NCBI GenBank assembly: GCA_037576215.1
Contig: JBANDB010000001.1
Location: 5,642,001-5,706,000 of the forward strand
Length of the DNA: 64,000 nucleotides
Origin: Armillaria gallica
Taxonomy: Eukaryota > Basidiomycota > Agaricomycetes > Agaricales > Physalacriaceae
Direction: 5' to 3'
Part shown: positions 48,661 through 60,160 of the stretch, piece by piece
How the letters are laid out: every line of letters starts with the position of its first letter
How positions within the stretch are numbered: position 1 is the first letter of the stretch
Translations under genes and position numbers: made by a program
The notes under the pieces: model-generated
Told to the model about the DNA's origin: nothing
Seen by the model: only the letters and a program-made list of their open reading frames with translations
The model's database searches: none

Positions 48661-49620
48661 TTATTTAGATAGACTACTTGTATATGCTTTGGCATCATTG
48701 GTGCTCATGCGTATTTTGTGAGTTGGTACCTCCCACAGATCCCCTCTACGAAAAGGGTTTTGAATTATTTGTGTAGCGCTGGAGCAGGAATCGCTCTTTC
48801 CAACCCATTGCATTGTCATCTCTCTTGACTCTGGCAACCATTGATCCCAGTTCATCACTTCCATAGATACACTGTGAGAATGTGGATGTAACTCACCCAA
48901 TCAATATGGAACAGATTTCGTCCAGCCTAAGGACCTTTTCAGCACTATACCAACCATTCAGGTAGTCTTTCAATTGCGTCGTTAGTGAAGGAATACTTTG
49001 GTCCCACTTCAGAATTTCTAGCAGCTCCTGACTCTTGGAGTCATTGGCAAGGATCACCTGAACCTAGGAAATACTCAGACAATATATCATTGTCCAGGGA
49101 CCAGAAACCATCACTCCTGCTTGTTCAATGATGGAGCTGATCAGCTTGTTGATGGTGAAGATCTTGTAGGCTTCCAAGGTAACTGCCAGTCATGCCATCA
49201 GGTCCTAGTGGACAGAAACATTTCTTGACTCCAAATATAAGCCAGACTGTTCCTTGAATGCCGATTGCTCCAACTCATTGTCAACCATGTGTTCGTGAGA
49301 TTTGAACATCAAGTTGTAAAAATGGTAAAGATAGTTCATGCTCTCGATAAACGCCGTGGCTTGAGGGGAAAATATACTGATGATGAGGGGAGCTTTCTTT
49401 ATAGCCCCTCGGCCACAAGTTGGTTCAAGATGTTCCAGAACTTTGTGGTGAAGCACCATAGAAGCATGGCTAAGGGGTTATAATCCCTGGCATTGTTGCC
49501 AGCAAAGAGATTTCTTTTTCTCTTTCGACCAATTCTTTACTTGCTGCTGTTATCAAAGTCGATGTTATGGATTCATTTCCAGCTATGGAGTATTGCAAGC
49601 TCAGATTAGAGCTGCTGGAA
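48661..49620 (-). pseudogene. SIN3 C-terminal fragment, unit 3
   Basis: Minus-strand exons: YNLMFKSHEHMVDNELEQSA, FGVK, AYKIFTINKLISSIIEQA, VQVILANDSKSQELLEILK, then ENLFHIDWV in a shifted frame, and a last exon WLPESREMTMQWVGKSDSCS ending near 48661. The series AYK-FTxxKL-IIxQ, SQELL, GPDENLFRIDW, LPES and QLxGKxDS is the SIN3 C-terminal pattern. A frameshift before the FRIDW region and missing 5' exons mark it as a fragment. Confidence 0.75.
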
Positions 49621-50069
49621 ATTTTCACTGTATCGTTGTCCACCAATCATCCACGGCATTGGAGAACTTGTTCATCGACCTTCCTCATTCTTCCTTTGAG
49701 TAATTGAAAGTTAATGTAGCACAGTGAGCAGAAATTTTCGTTGTGTGAATGAAAAATGTACCAGCATCTCAGCCGATGGAACATTTTTTTGTGTCCGGCA
49801 TCCTGGAAGACCGCGAAAGCGGACCGGGTCTGTAGATGTCATGATGGTCAATAGTCAAGGTCACATTACTCTGTCCCGATACCCAACATTCTCCTTCATG
49901 ACCCGACGGTGTCCTTTGGCAGTGATCAGGACCGATAGGAATTTATGCATGAAAATGCAATCCTTTCTCAATTCTAGTGCTCGAGATGGTGCTCACCAAT
50001 ATTATTACTGCTCAGCTCCCATCAGGATTCAGGAATGGTGCAGAACAATTTAGATGGAGTTATTGTCAC

Positions 50070-50576
50070 TTGACAGCACCAACATCCCAAGCTTTCAGAT
50101 TTGGCAGATCATGATAAAATGGGGAATCGCTGTAAAGTGTATAGCGTCGGTGCAAAACTATGGTGGTCCCATAACCTGCCAAGTCTGTAAGTGTTTCTTT
50201 CTTCTATCATATTAGCTGAATAGTCCTTCTAGTACTCAGAGCCACCAAAGCCAGGTACTACGCCTGCATGATATACTACCTCACCTTCTGGTTTAGACCG
50301 GAGGAGCTCACTCTCTGAGTTGCCGCATTCTACTCTTTCAGCCAAGTCGGCAGTTTGGTGGGAGGGTTCCCAGTGTTTGTGATTTCATATGCAGATGGGT
50401 TCTGACAGGATTGAGATGGCTCTTCACAAGCTCTTCATCATCGGCAAGCATCAATTTGCTACGTTTTGCCAATTACTAACCTTTGAGCAAAGGGCATCCT
50501 GGCAATCCTAATAGGAGTGACAACTCTATCTATCCTCCCTGACTTCCTGCGAACAGTCAAATTTTTGACTGAGTAC
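50070..50576 (+). pseudogene. inserted fragment of an MFS transporter gene (allantoate/nicotinate permease type)
   Basis: Interrupts block E between GTTATTGTCAC and CACCAATGCAC, so CAC may be a target duplication. Plus-strand reading: WGIAVKCIASVQNYGGLITC, an intron with GTAAGTGTTTC..TTCTAG, then YYLTFWFRPEELTL, a stop, VAAFYSFSQVGSLVGG, HKLFIIEGILAILIGVTTLS and ILPDFLRTVKFLTEY. This matches transmembrane segments 3-7 of the Dal5/Tna1 branch of the major facilitator family. The intron is kept, so the piece came from genomic DNA rather than mRNA. Confidence 0.75.
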
Positions 50577-51574
50577 CACCAATGCACACTCATTCAAAGC
50601 TTTTGATAAGGCAAATGGTACAGGAAAGGATGGTACGTGTCGTATTCACCTACCAAAATCCTGTTCTCAAGCTCATCGACAGAATTTCCCTCCTATGCCA
50701 TCAGGAAGGCTGCTACCTCAATCATCAATGCTACATTCCATCATTCTCAACATCAACATCCACAGAGAATATCTTGGGACAGAAAGCAGCTTGCCACTTC
50801 ATTCTTGCAGTACAACCTCATCCTGCAAAACTACTGCACCTGACTGGTGACAAGGATTGCGACACCCTTCCTAACATACTTGGTGGCACTGGAGTTTCTC
50901 TGCACTCCCCCAAGATGGACAAAACCCAATGCAGCTCTAAATTCCCCTGGTACTTTGAAGGATGTTGTCCTCGAGAGTGCCATGGTGAATCGTGTTCCTT
51001 TCACTGTCAGCCACAGAATTCATTTGCAACATTGCTGCGCCAGGCTCTGAAGCTTCATATGGCCACCATCTCTGCTAAACTGTAGCTGGAGGAGTGAGGC
51101 ATTGTCAATGTCAATGTGGCACGTTGATAAGCCTATCGGCTATCAGAGCGCTGAACCATCTTGCAAGGTACGTTTCGGAGTATGCACAATGGACTTCATT
51201 TTCTCACTGCACGTTCACCCATCTGTTGACAAAGGATCTCATCCACAGAGAAACCAGTGGTCTTGATACTTTGATCCAACCCGTGTTATCCTCCAACTTG
51301 CTGGCTTCATCGGTGGATAGTGATGGACCTATCACACCAGAGACTCACTCAGTCCAAATCAATGTTGAGGTGCCGGACATGAAAGAAGGAGAGGGTATTG
51401 GCGAGGTGGACGTGGCCTTGGTGGCCAAGGTTGACAAGGAACCTATACAGCTGACTGATTTGGTTAATGTGCTGGTTTGCAGAAGAAAGGGGTGTTCTTC
51501 CGACAGTTTGTTCAGAAGTTGTTATTGTCTGGGAATAGGTCATCAACAGATCTTTTCTTTGTTTAAATAACATA

Positions 51575-54500
51575 CAGTCATCAACTGGCCAGTGAGACAC
51601 CCAAATAGGGAATGCCATCGGAAATATATACCATGGGGCTGGGCAGAGATCGGGCTGTGCCAAAATATGTATTATGTACCAATAACTCATATTAGATACA
51701 AATCATACCTTATCGGAGGAGGGAAACACAATATCATGCAAGATCAGTAGAAAATGTGTGGTTACAGTGATTTCAACCCAGTGAGACATGTCACATCATG
51801 CTGATATACTATATCCAGAATGCTATGAATATCTAATCAGTCTCATCAGATCCTTCCTCATCATCATCAGAATCAGCCTCGTGCTCGTTATCGTATGATC
51901 CATAGCCCTCATTATCCCCCCCAGACATTGAGAAATTGTCGCCCTTATCACTGAACCCCCCGGGTGACTGTATAGGTGCTGATGGCCCAGCCAAGCTGTC
52001 CTTTTCCATGGATTTCTTCATTGGTTTGGGGTTGGTGGCAGCTGCCTCAAAGTCGAAGTCTGCCTTCTTTGGCTTTGCCCACCCCACTCTCCTTTTTCCT
52101 TTCTTCACTCTATCTCTCTCTTTCTCCCACACTGCCAGCATGCTGCAAAACCAGGCTTCTTTCTTCTCATTTTGGATACTCCTTTGCTTCTCTCTCCTCC
52201 CATTCCTTGATTGCTGTCTTGTAATGTTCCATGAGCTCTGCCCTTGCATCCTTGGCCTCCTGTTCATCAATACCCTCTTGTTCATGCTCTTCAACACGCT
52301 TAGTAAATTCATCTCCAGTCACAAGCTTTGCCATCCCATCTCCCATAATCCATGTTCACTTTTTTGGTCTCTTCTTTCTCTCCTCCTGTTCCTGAAGCTG
52401 CGAGTGGCTCTCCCCCACATACACATTTTGAATGACTGTGGTAGCCTGCATGCCTCTGATCTGTATCTTCTGTTGTCAAATAATATCCTGAGACTCCTGG
52501 AGGGCTTCTTGCAATGCCTCCTCGTGTTCAGTCTCAGGTTCTATGTTTAGCAGCTTGGTGTAGCAGCGCTTCATTGGAGAGATGGGAAGTGTGTTGTACA
52601 TGGGGGGAGAGACAGCTGATGTTAATGGACTTGATGACAGCAGAAAGGATCCAGAAGATGAAGCTGCGAGATCCCATAGCCCTTGCCATGTGGGAGTGGA
52701 AAGTTGCATTGTTCTAATTGTCTCGTTGTCTGTTTCCAGCTGACTTTGCTTCTTGTAGTCCATGATCATGGTTGACACAGCACATACAGGGCTGCTCAGA
52801 TCCACCAGAAGTGAGTTATGCACCAATGTTGCAAGGCTGGGGGCCATTGTCTCTACTATGACAATATCAGGATTGTAGGAAACAACACCAGTCTTTTTGA
52901 AGGCTGAAATTATGTTCTCCTCGGTGAGCACCTTCATGTGTGCTTGGGCATAGAGTGCTAAAAAATTTGACTTGGTAATGTGATGTCCACATGTCCTTTC
53001 ATAGTCATCACAGGCCTTGGACCAGTGGCATTTCAATATGCTGAATATCACAACATCAAGACCTTGATAGACATGTGTTGAATGAGCCAGATAGCACAGT
53101 ATGTCAATTTGATTCTCATGTGCGTAATTGAGAAAACCAAGGGTATAGTGTGAGGCATGGCCATCAACAAGTAGTAGGCAGCGGCAGCCTTGCACCTTGG
53201 CCTTTGTCTGCCTGTCGAAGTGCTTGATCCACTCTACTCCGATTTCGCCATCAATATATCTCTTCTTCTGATATCCTAGTCTGTGTATGGTGAGTAATAG
53301 CCATATTCTGTTTGTTATAGATTACTTACAAGGCATTCAAGGGGTTGCTCTGCTTCCAGGATGATTGATAACACTCTCCTTTAAAGATTACTGCAGGAGC
53401 AAGAGATGTACCATCTGCACATATGGTAATGAGAACAGTGATATTTTTGCAATCTCCTCCTCTTTGCTGATGCTGAACACATTGTGCGGCAGATCCAATT
53501 ACCCTCTCTGATGTGCCAACACCATGCTGGATCCTGGTTTCATCAGCACCATAAATGCAATCCTCATCGATGCGGTCTTCTTCCCCTTCCCCTTCAAGAA
53601 CCTTCTCCAGCAATGTAAAAAAAGATTCTTTTGTGACAGGATTCACAGCTCGTGCTTGGGAGTGATCAAGGGGATGGGACCAATATGTCTTCAATCGATC
53701 AGAGTGCTTCTCAATGAAGCAGCTAGCCCAATTCCTTCCCACCGGTTCAAAATTATCTCCATTGCATGCCTTCAAGATCTTGTTGGCTAGCTCTGCAAGT
53801 CAGTGTGGGGTGAGTGGAAAACCTCTCTGTGCAATATTGACTGCATAGCTGATGAGTGATTCGCTTTCCTCAGCATTGAGTGCCTCATTTTGCTCGGCAT
53901 TAGACTGGGCTTGGCTTTGAACTCTGGCTAGCCTTTGCAAGACAGTTTGTTTGTCTACGGTGATCCTCTCCTGATCTTCCTGCCAGCATCTCTCTACCAT
54001 CTCTTTGCATACGGTTATTAGTCTCTTCTTTTCTTCTGTACCCTGCTTTTCCTGCTCTGCTTTGTAAAGAAGAGCAGCACGTCTGATCTATTTTTCTTGA
54101 ATTTCGATGTGTTTCTGCCTCTTTTTAGTGAGTGATTTGGCACGGCCAACCATTTGAAGATTATGGTGAGTTTTTCCCAAGAAGAAGTGAGGAAAACGTG
54201 AGATATTGAGTCCAATGGATGAGACACGTCGAGATAAAATTGTTGACCCAATTTGGCAATGTCATGATGTGACATGATGGGACTACCTCCAACCCCTACT
54301 ACTGCAATTTTACCTCCTACCAACCATGGATCTCAGATGAAATTATTCAGTAATGATTTAACCATGTATAAGATTACATATCCCAAATCTAGCAGCAGCA
54401 GGACTCATTCCAGGCTCATGGCAGGTTAAAACATATTCATTTTCACCATTTTCTCTCTAATATTGGTTACAGTCCATGCATCCTAGATTTATGCATGCCC

Positions 54501-54616
54501 GGAAATCTACAGAATGTACTCTATATGATATAAAACAGTTCAGATAAAACTCCGAAACCCTATTGCCCTGCCTGAGTAATTCTGATCCTCCTGTCTCACT
54601 GGCTGGTTGATGACTG
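51575..54616. mobile_element. 3.04-kb pogo-type DNA transposon with TIRs and TA target duplication
   Basis: Left end CAGTCATCAACTGGCCAGTG, right end inverted CAGTCATCAACCAGCCAGTG, about 25 bp. TA flanks both ends (51573-51574 and 54617-54618). Without the element the flanks join as TTTAAATAACATATATGCCACAAATC, matching units 2 and 3. It carries a minus-strand transposase pseudogene. Confidence 0.93.
51833..54153 (-). pseudogene. pogo/CENP-B-like DDE transposase, decayed
   Basis: Start MVGRAKSLTKKRQKHIEIQE (54153), a psq-type helix-turn-helix beginning, followed at once by a TAG where QIRRAALLYK would continue. A TGA lies after AQRGFPLTPH. Catalytic part: YGADETRIQ (first Asp), intron 53281-53329, CLLLVDGHASHYTLGF (second Asp) and HSTHVYQGLDVV (third Asp). 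A TGA near 52330 precedes TWIMGDGMAKLVTGDEF, and a frameshift lies before the C-terminal WEKERDRVKKGKRRVGWAKP. All three acidic residues are still present, so decay is recent in type: three stops, at least two of which fit C-to-T changes, plus one indel. Confidence 0.9.
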
Positions 54617-55379
54617 TATATGCCACAAATCAAAAGACATGCGTTTAACATGAATCTAATGTCAGTGAGAATGAATCACATCTTGTCTTCACTCTAGATC
54701 TTGCTTCACTAAGCACTCATAGCAAGGTTTGACATTGTTGACGAAGACGTTAGCTCAAAGTCCTGCCCAACATGCTACATCATCGTTCCATTGCTATTTT
54801 GCACTCTCAGTGCACAGACGTTGAAACCTGGGAATGTACTGGGGAAACTGTCGTGAGATAAGGTACGTGGTTATTAGGGATCTGTTTCACAGCAGTCTCT
54901 TAGCTGTTTGCTTGAATAGGAATCACTATGGGGTGCATGACATCAGGACGCACCTCATGCAGGATGGTCCACAGCCATGAGTCTTTCCTTTTAACATAAT
55001 GCATCCAGCACAGGATCTGATTCATGCACAAGTAGAAAAGAGGATATCCTATCTAACAAAGCAAAACCCATTAACACTCTAGATGCAAAGATTTGGTGAA
55101 TTTATATCTATCTCATGGCTTCAAACTTGCTCAACTGAATCAGATAGCATAGGCACAGTTCCTTCCACATTCCCCTGCCTCATATCCTCCTCTCCATCAT
55201 CCATCGCTGTTTCAATAGTGCTTCCTTGAGAAGTCTGAAAGTGCAAAGAAGATTGAGTTCCCTGTGAAGACTCCTTGGGTTGGCCTTGTCCTGAAGCGAT
55301 GTGGAGAATAATCAAGGTAGGTGCAATACCCTAAGTGCCTGTTAGGCAAAAGACAATGTACAATGAAGTGACAGGATGC

Positions 55380-57040
55380 TGATGAGCCTCCAGGCTCTGT
55401 ACACTCAGAATTCGCGGATTTTGCCTGCTAATTAACGCTATTGTCCCTTCAACGGCCTTTCAGCAAACCAATGATTGCATGCACACTGATACCACTTTCA
55501 TCCTACGGCAACCACTCCTTCCGCACTTTGTTATCCATCCCATCTTGCCACACATCATAATTGCCGTACTTCATCATGGCAAGGCACCTTCGATCGACAA
55601 TCATCCCAATACGGAATTGACGCATCACTCAGAAGCACCTAGTTGACGCACTCATTGATCACTTAATGAAAATGACATGATTGGCATGAGTACCCTCCCA
55701 GCTACGGCAACTACAGACCGTGTTTACTAAGGCTGTTACTCCGCCAAGGCCTCAAGAAAACGTTGCCCCACGCGTATTCCTCAGTACGACAACTATCGCT
55801 CAGTAATCCGCAGCTAAACAGCACCTAATGATCCAAGCATTGCTCAGCAAAAACCATATGGTTCGCATCCATACGAGGCAACGTCGACGAGTTGCTGTTA
55901 CTCTAGAAGACCAAGGACCATATATTACTTATGATTTTTACAAAGCCAAGGCTTTACGGCCTTACTAAGTCTCGCATAGCTACTCTATTTATAAATTCGT
56001 ACTTGTAGTATAAAAACTAGCTAGAAAATGTAGTTACAGGGCAGTTCATCTCCAGTTGACCCCAGACTACGTCAATTATCATCACGCTCTAGTCTATCGC
56101 CAGTAAACAACGTTTATTCACCGTTCTACGGCAATATACTGTTTGCACCAGCATATTCTTGATTGCACACCGACTCTTGAGCTCACCAGAGTTATCTCAT
56201 GGTTTTAACTGTGAAGAGTCCTTCGCTCTTAACACTATTGGTGCACACTCATACTGTGCCAATACATGATCGCCATGCTATACCTCGCCCCTGTTATCTT
56301 TTATAGGCCGTCATTGTTTCTCTTTCGCACCATTGGAGTTTTTTACAGTTTCACTTTCGCCATCGTTATCGTCGCCCACTTGGGTAGTCTCAGAGCAGAC
56401 TTAGGATCAGTTTCAGCCAGTTTTCATATAGTATCAGTCCCCCGAGTGGACTTGAAGGTTAGTTTGACATAGGATAGGATCGTTTCAGTACCAGACAAGT
56501 TTTGACATCGACTCAGCACCCTCGCATCGTATAGGACCAGTATTGCCACCAGTTTTCGTAGTTCCACGTTTTCTCTCGCCAGCCCACCCTCCGCACCTCG
56601 TTCCATGTTTATTTCACCACTCGCAGTCCCCACACCGTTTTCTCATCGCCTCGCTCGCCCATAGACTATTGCCGACCGTTTAGTCTATTCTCCATCATTC
56701 ACCTCGCTCTGATTAACATCGAGCAACGTTTTCTAGTCTCGCAGCACGTTTTCTCATACAGATTCATGGTATTCACGTCATACCCATTTTCGTTCCCTCT
56801 CATTTCGAGAGATCCCTACCGGCTTGAAGCCATAGCATTTAGTACTTGACTACCAAGCAGTACTACTTCGCAGACTTAAAGTCGCAGTGTATTCTTGCAT
56901 ATAGAGGAATTGTTCTACTGCACGGAGGTGCCCCGAACCACTCACACACACGATCGCCTTGATTGCCATGCTACTACGTTAATTAACCAATCTCATTCTG
57001 AGTTGGTGTTGCTGTTGCCACGGAAGTCTTAGGCCCATCA
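55380..57040. mobile_element. probable solo LTR, 1661 bp
   Basis: Begins TGATGAGCCTCCAGGC and ends TTAGGCCCATCA, with the TG..CA ends of LTRs (short inverted TGATG/CATCA). Flanks ATGC (55376-55379) and ACGC (57041-57044) fit a 4-bp duplication with one change. It interrupts the membrane protein copy, whose sequence continues without loss on the right. No gag or pol reading is present. TATAAAAAC-like sequence near 56012 could be its promoter. Gypsy or Copia class cannot be told. Confidence 0.72.
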
Positions 57041-57330
57041 ACGCATGGTGACAGGATGACATAAATTCTGGAGATACATATATCCATTACCCTTGAGAGG
57101 ATAGAATATCATCAGGACCATGCAGATGATAGAATACAGTGCAGCCAATTCCACCAGAATCTTGATAATACCATGGTAAGTCCAGATGCTGCCCATGATG
57201 CCACGATGTCCTCTAGCAACATAAATGACATGTCTGACAATAAGAGCGGTGCATAAAATATTAATCCCCACAGTTGCAGCTATGAGGGGGATAGTCTAAT
57301 GCATCTCAGCCTCGTTGATCTCATCCAACG

Positions 57331-57857
57331 TAGTCTTGTTTTAATCACGCCCCCCTTGTTATCACCGTCGATGCTGTTATGTCAGCTACCATACATAGAA
57401 GGACTTTCCCATCACTCTTTGAAGCAATACTACTGTGTTGGCATCGTTTCTCTTTGCTTGTCTCATTGAATGATGACCCTATGACTCAAACTCTCTCATG
57501 AAACAATCAAGAAGGCATGAAAATTGTTAACAATACTGTTTCAAAGCAAATACCAAGCTGAAAGGATGGTCAGGGTATTTCAAGAGCAGCCACCTATTCA
57601 TATTCTCAATGGCAGATATGACCTTCTATGCACCATCACCAGTCATAGAAGTTAGGCTCTAGTCACTTCTCTGCATGAAAACACATGGCTTTGGATAGAA
57701 ACACATCAGTAAATTGATGTGCTGGCAGTGCATGTGATTCCATTACATAATAGATCCATCAGTGATAACAAGACCCCCCAGATAAACAACAGACTCATAC
57801 ACACCATCACTCCTTCCCTCCATAGGTGTGTATCATCCGTCTGTCTACAAGAGACTA
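57331..57857. mobile_element. 527-bp MITE-like element with 8-9-bp target duplication
   Basis: Ends TAGTCTTG and, inverted, TAGTCTCTTG. Flanks CATCCAACG (57322-57330) and CATCCAATG (57858-57866) are a duplication with one C/T change; unit 3 has a single GTCCAACGTCATG. The size suggests a Mutator-like or hAT origin. The last 60 nt recur at 11476-11535. Confidence 0.75.
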
Positions 57858-58869
57858 CATCCAATGTCATGGACTCAGAAACAACACTTTTGCATCTGCA
57901 GACTTCAAATGGTGATAAGTACCTGGAGGATGTCATCAATAAAGCTGCATACTTATCTTGCCTAGGAGAAAGAAAATCGGAAGGATTATTACTCTCCAAT
58001 CGTGAGCCCACACAACCCAACAATGCCAGATCTAAAGGGCAACCATTAAGAGTAGTAATCAAAGTAGGGTTAAGCAACATGTACTATAGTGCAATCAGCA
58101 ATTATAAGGTTCAGAGCCATCACCATAGTATCTATGATGACCAACAACAGAGATAAATCAAAGTCGTATCGTGTCCATTGAAGATGTCAACAAGACATAG
58201 GCACTGTTGACATAAATCCACCAAATAATGATATGAATCACCGAAAAAATGTACAGAGCTGTGATTATACATCCCATGTATATTTGTGCCTTGGAGACCT
58301 TCTTAACAGCTTGAGAAGAAATATCAGAAACTGGTTCAAAAGGCGAGTTGTTAATTCACACCTAGCAGTTGCCATATTGATATTCCAAAAAGGCCGGTAT
58401 AGAAACCTTTTTCATTGTTAGGACAAGTTCGAAAATGCTGTTTGAAACTTTCAATGCCTGACCATAGAAAAAAAATCCAAGGATTTTGGAATTCAAATTG
58501 GCATCAGCCCAGGTCTGAATAAAAATATCAGAGAGTCCCTCGTCCTGGGGTGTTGTCATGGAGTAGCGAAAGTGGACGGCTAGAAAAGAGAAGGTCCCAT
58601 GTTGGAAAGTGTTCAGTCATAGCTGGTAGACCCTGTGTTATATGCAGGTGACTATATTGTATCGTTGTGAACTGATGACGGATTATGGTTGCAAGGAAAC
58701 CATGATGTTGAAGTTTGAAATGTCCGTCAATGCAATGTAACTCATGGTGCACTCATTATGTTCTTCACCCCAAGTCTTTCTCTTGTGAGCTTTGGCTACC
58801 TGAATGAACATTGAGTGCACTGTACTACCCACGTGAATATGAGACGCTCGAATAAGTAATAGCAAGATA

Positions 58870-60160
58870 CTTACAGCAAAAAACTATCCATCTCCGAATC
58901 GAGTTATTTTATAAACGGATAGACTCGTATAAGCTTTAGCATCACCGGTGTTCATGTGTCTTTTGCAAGTTGATACCTCTCACAGATCCCATCCAATATG
59001 CTACCAAGGGGGGTTTGAAATATTCATGTAGCACTGGAGCTGGAACCTCTCTTTTGAAACAATTGCATTGACATCTCTCTTGACTCTGGCAACTGATCCC
59101 AGTTCATCACTTCCATAGATACACTGTGAGAATGTGGACATGACTCACCCAATCAATATGGAACATATTTCATCCGGTCCAAGTACCTTTTCAGCATTAT
59201 GGCCAACAGGTATTCAGGTAGTTCTGCATCATCAGTGAAGGAATATCATGGACTACCTCAGAGTTTCTGCCAGTTCCGGACTCTTGAAGTTGGCAGATGC
59301 TCAGAAACTGTCACTCTTGCTTGTTTGAGAATTGAGCCGGTCAGCTTGTTGATGGAAAAGATCTAGTAGGCTTACTTGAAGGTAACTGTCATTTGTACCT
59401 AGTGGCCTCGTTACCATCATGTATATGAAGCAAGTGATCATCTACTATCGTCGGCTTGCTACATCGAAGGGACTGTTGGAAATACTCCTTGATTCCATAC
59501 ATAAGCTGTATTTTTTTAATCTGTCACTGGCTGCTTAAACTTGTTGTCAAACAGGTGTTTGCAAATTCGAGTATTAACTCGTAAAAGTGGCTCACATTGG
59601 CATCTGGATGATAATGAGGGAGCTGTACTGGGCAACTTCTCCATCACTAACTGGTTCAAGATGGTCCACAACTTCAAAGTTCAATGATTTCTTGATTCCA
59701 GTGAAGTACTATAGAAGCATGGGTAGGGAGTGAATATGGACAACGATCCAGTGAAGATTTACAGCTGCTCTAATCTGATATTGCGGTGCTCTGTTGTTGG
59801 AATTCATAATGTTGAATTTGATCACAGCAGCAAGTAAAGAACAGACAGGAAATATATCTCCTCCCATGGTGTTGGAGAATCTTGTTGAGTACCTCGTTCT
59901 TCTTCTGAAGAATTGGAGGCTGCCACAGCTGGGGGGTGACTATTTATAGATGGTCAAAATAAAATCAAAATCCGAGATGCTGATTTTGGGCGAGGCAAAA
60001 TCCAATATTTTGCACTTTGATACTCTTTTGACTCATCCAAAATAGTCACCACCCAGCTGTGTGCTGCAGCATGGTGAGGAGAATATCCCACCATGAATTA
60101 TTCAAATACGTACCAGTATTGCCAGGCGATAGAATGTTCCCTTCATGTTCAACATCAGAA
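58870..60160 (-). pseudogene. SIN3 C-terminal fragment, unit 4
   Basis: The same segment order as units 1-3 can be followed in nucleotides (last-exon region near 59050-59150, RIDW region near 59160-59200, VQVIL and IIEQ regions 59270-59380), with large divergence, indels and stops. It is interrupted by the MITE at 59934-60061. Confidence 0.6.
59934..60061. mobile_element. 128-bp MITE with 23-bp inverted repeats and TGC target duplication
   Basis: Ends CACAGCTGGGGGGTGACTAT and, inverted, CACAGCTGGGTGGTGACTAT, flanked by TGC on each side (59931-59933 and 60062-60064). A 3-bp duplication fits the PIF/Harbinger class. No coding capacity. The other units lack it. Confidence 0.8.

Larger units (their letters stand above)
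46292..51275. repeat. segmental array unit 3
   Basis: Kinase-tail copy 46292-46569 (plus), membrane protein copy 47092-48333 (minus), SIN3 fragment 48661-49620 (minus, the best preserved SIN3 reading), and block E about 49870-51275 with an MFS gene fragment inserted at 50070-50576. Confidence 0.85.
55121..58559 (-). pseudogene. membrane protein copy in unit 4, split by two insertions
   Basis: Start at 58559 (MTTPQDEGLSDIFIQTWADA), exon sequences 58440-57860, a gap 57331-57857 (MITE-like element), exon 5 pieces 57045-57330, a gap 55380-57040 (LTR), and the last exon 55315-55121 ending SVEQV. Many point differences from the intact copy. Not functional. Confidence 0.85.

Noticed and set aside
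51936..52550. 204-codon plus-strand ORF rich in Leu, Ser and Phe inside the pogo element
   Set aside because: Antisense to the C-terminal part of the transposase; its hydrophobic look comes from the reverse complement of Lys/Glu-rich codons.
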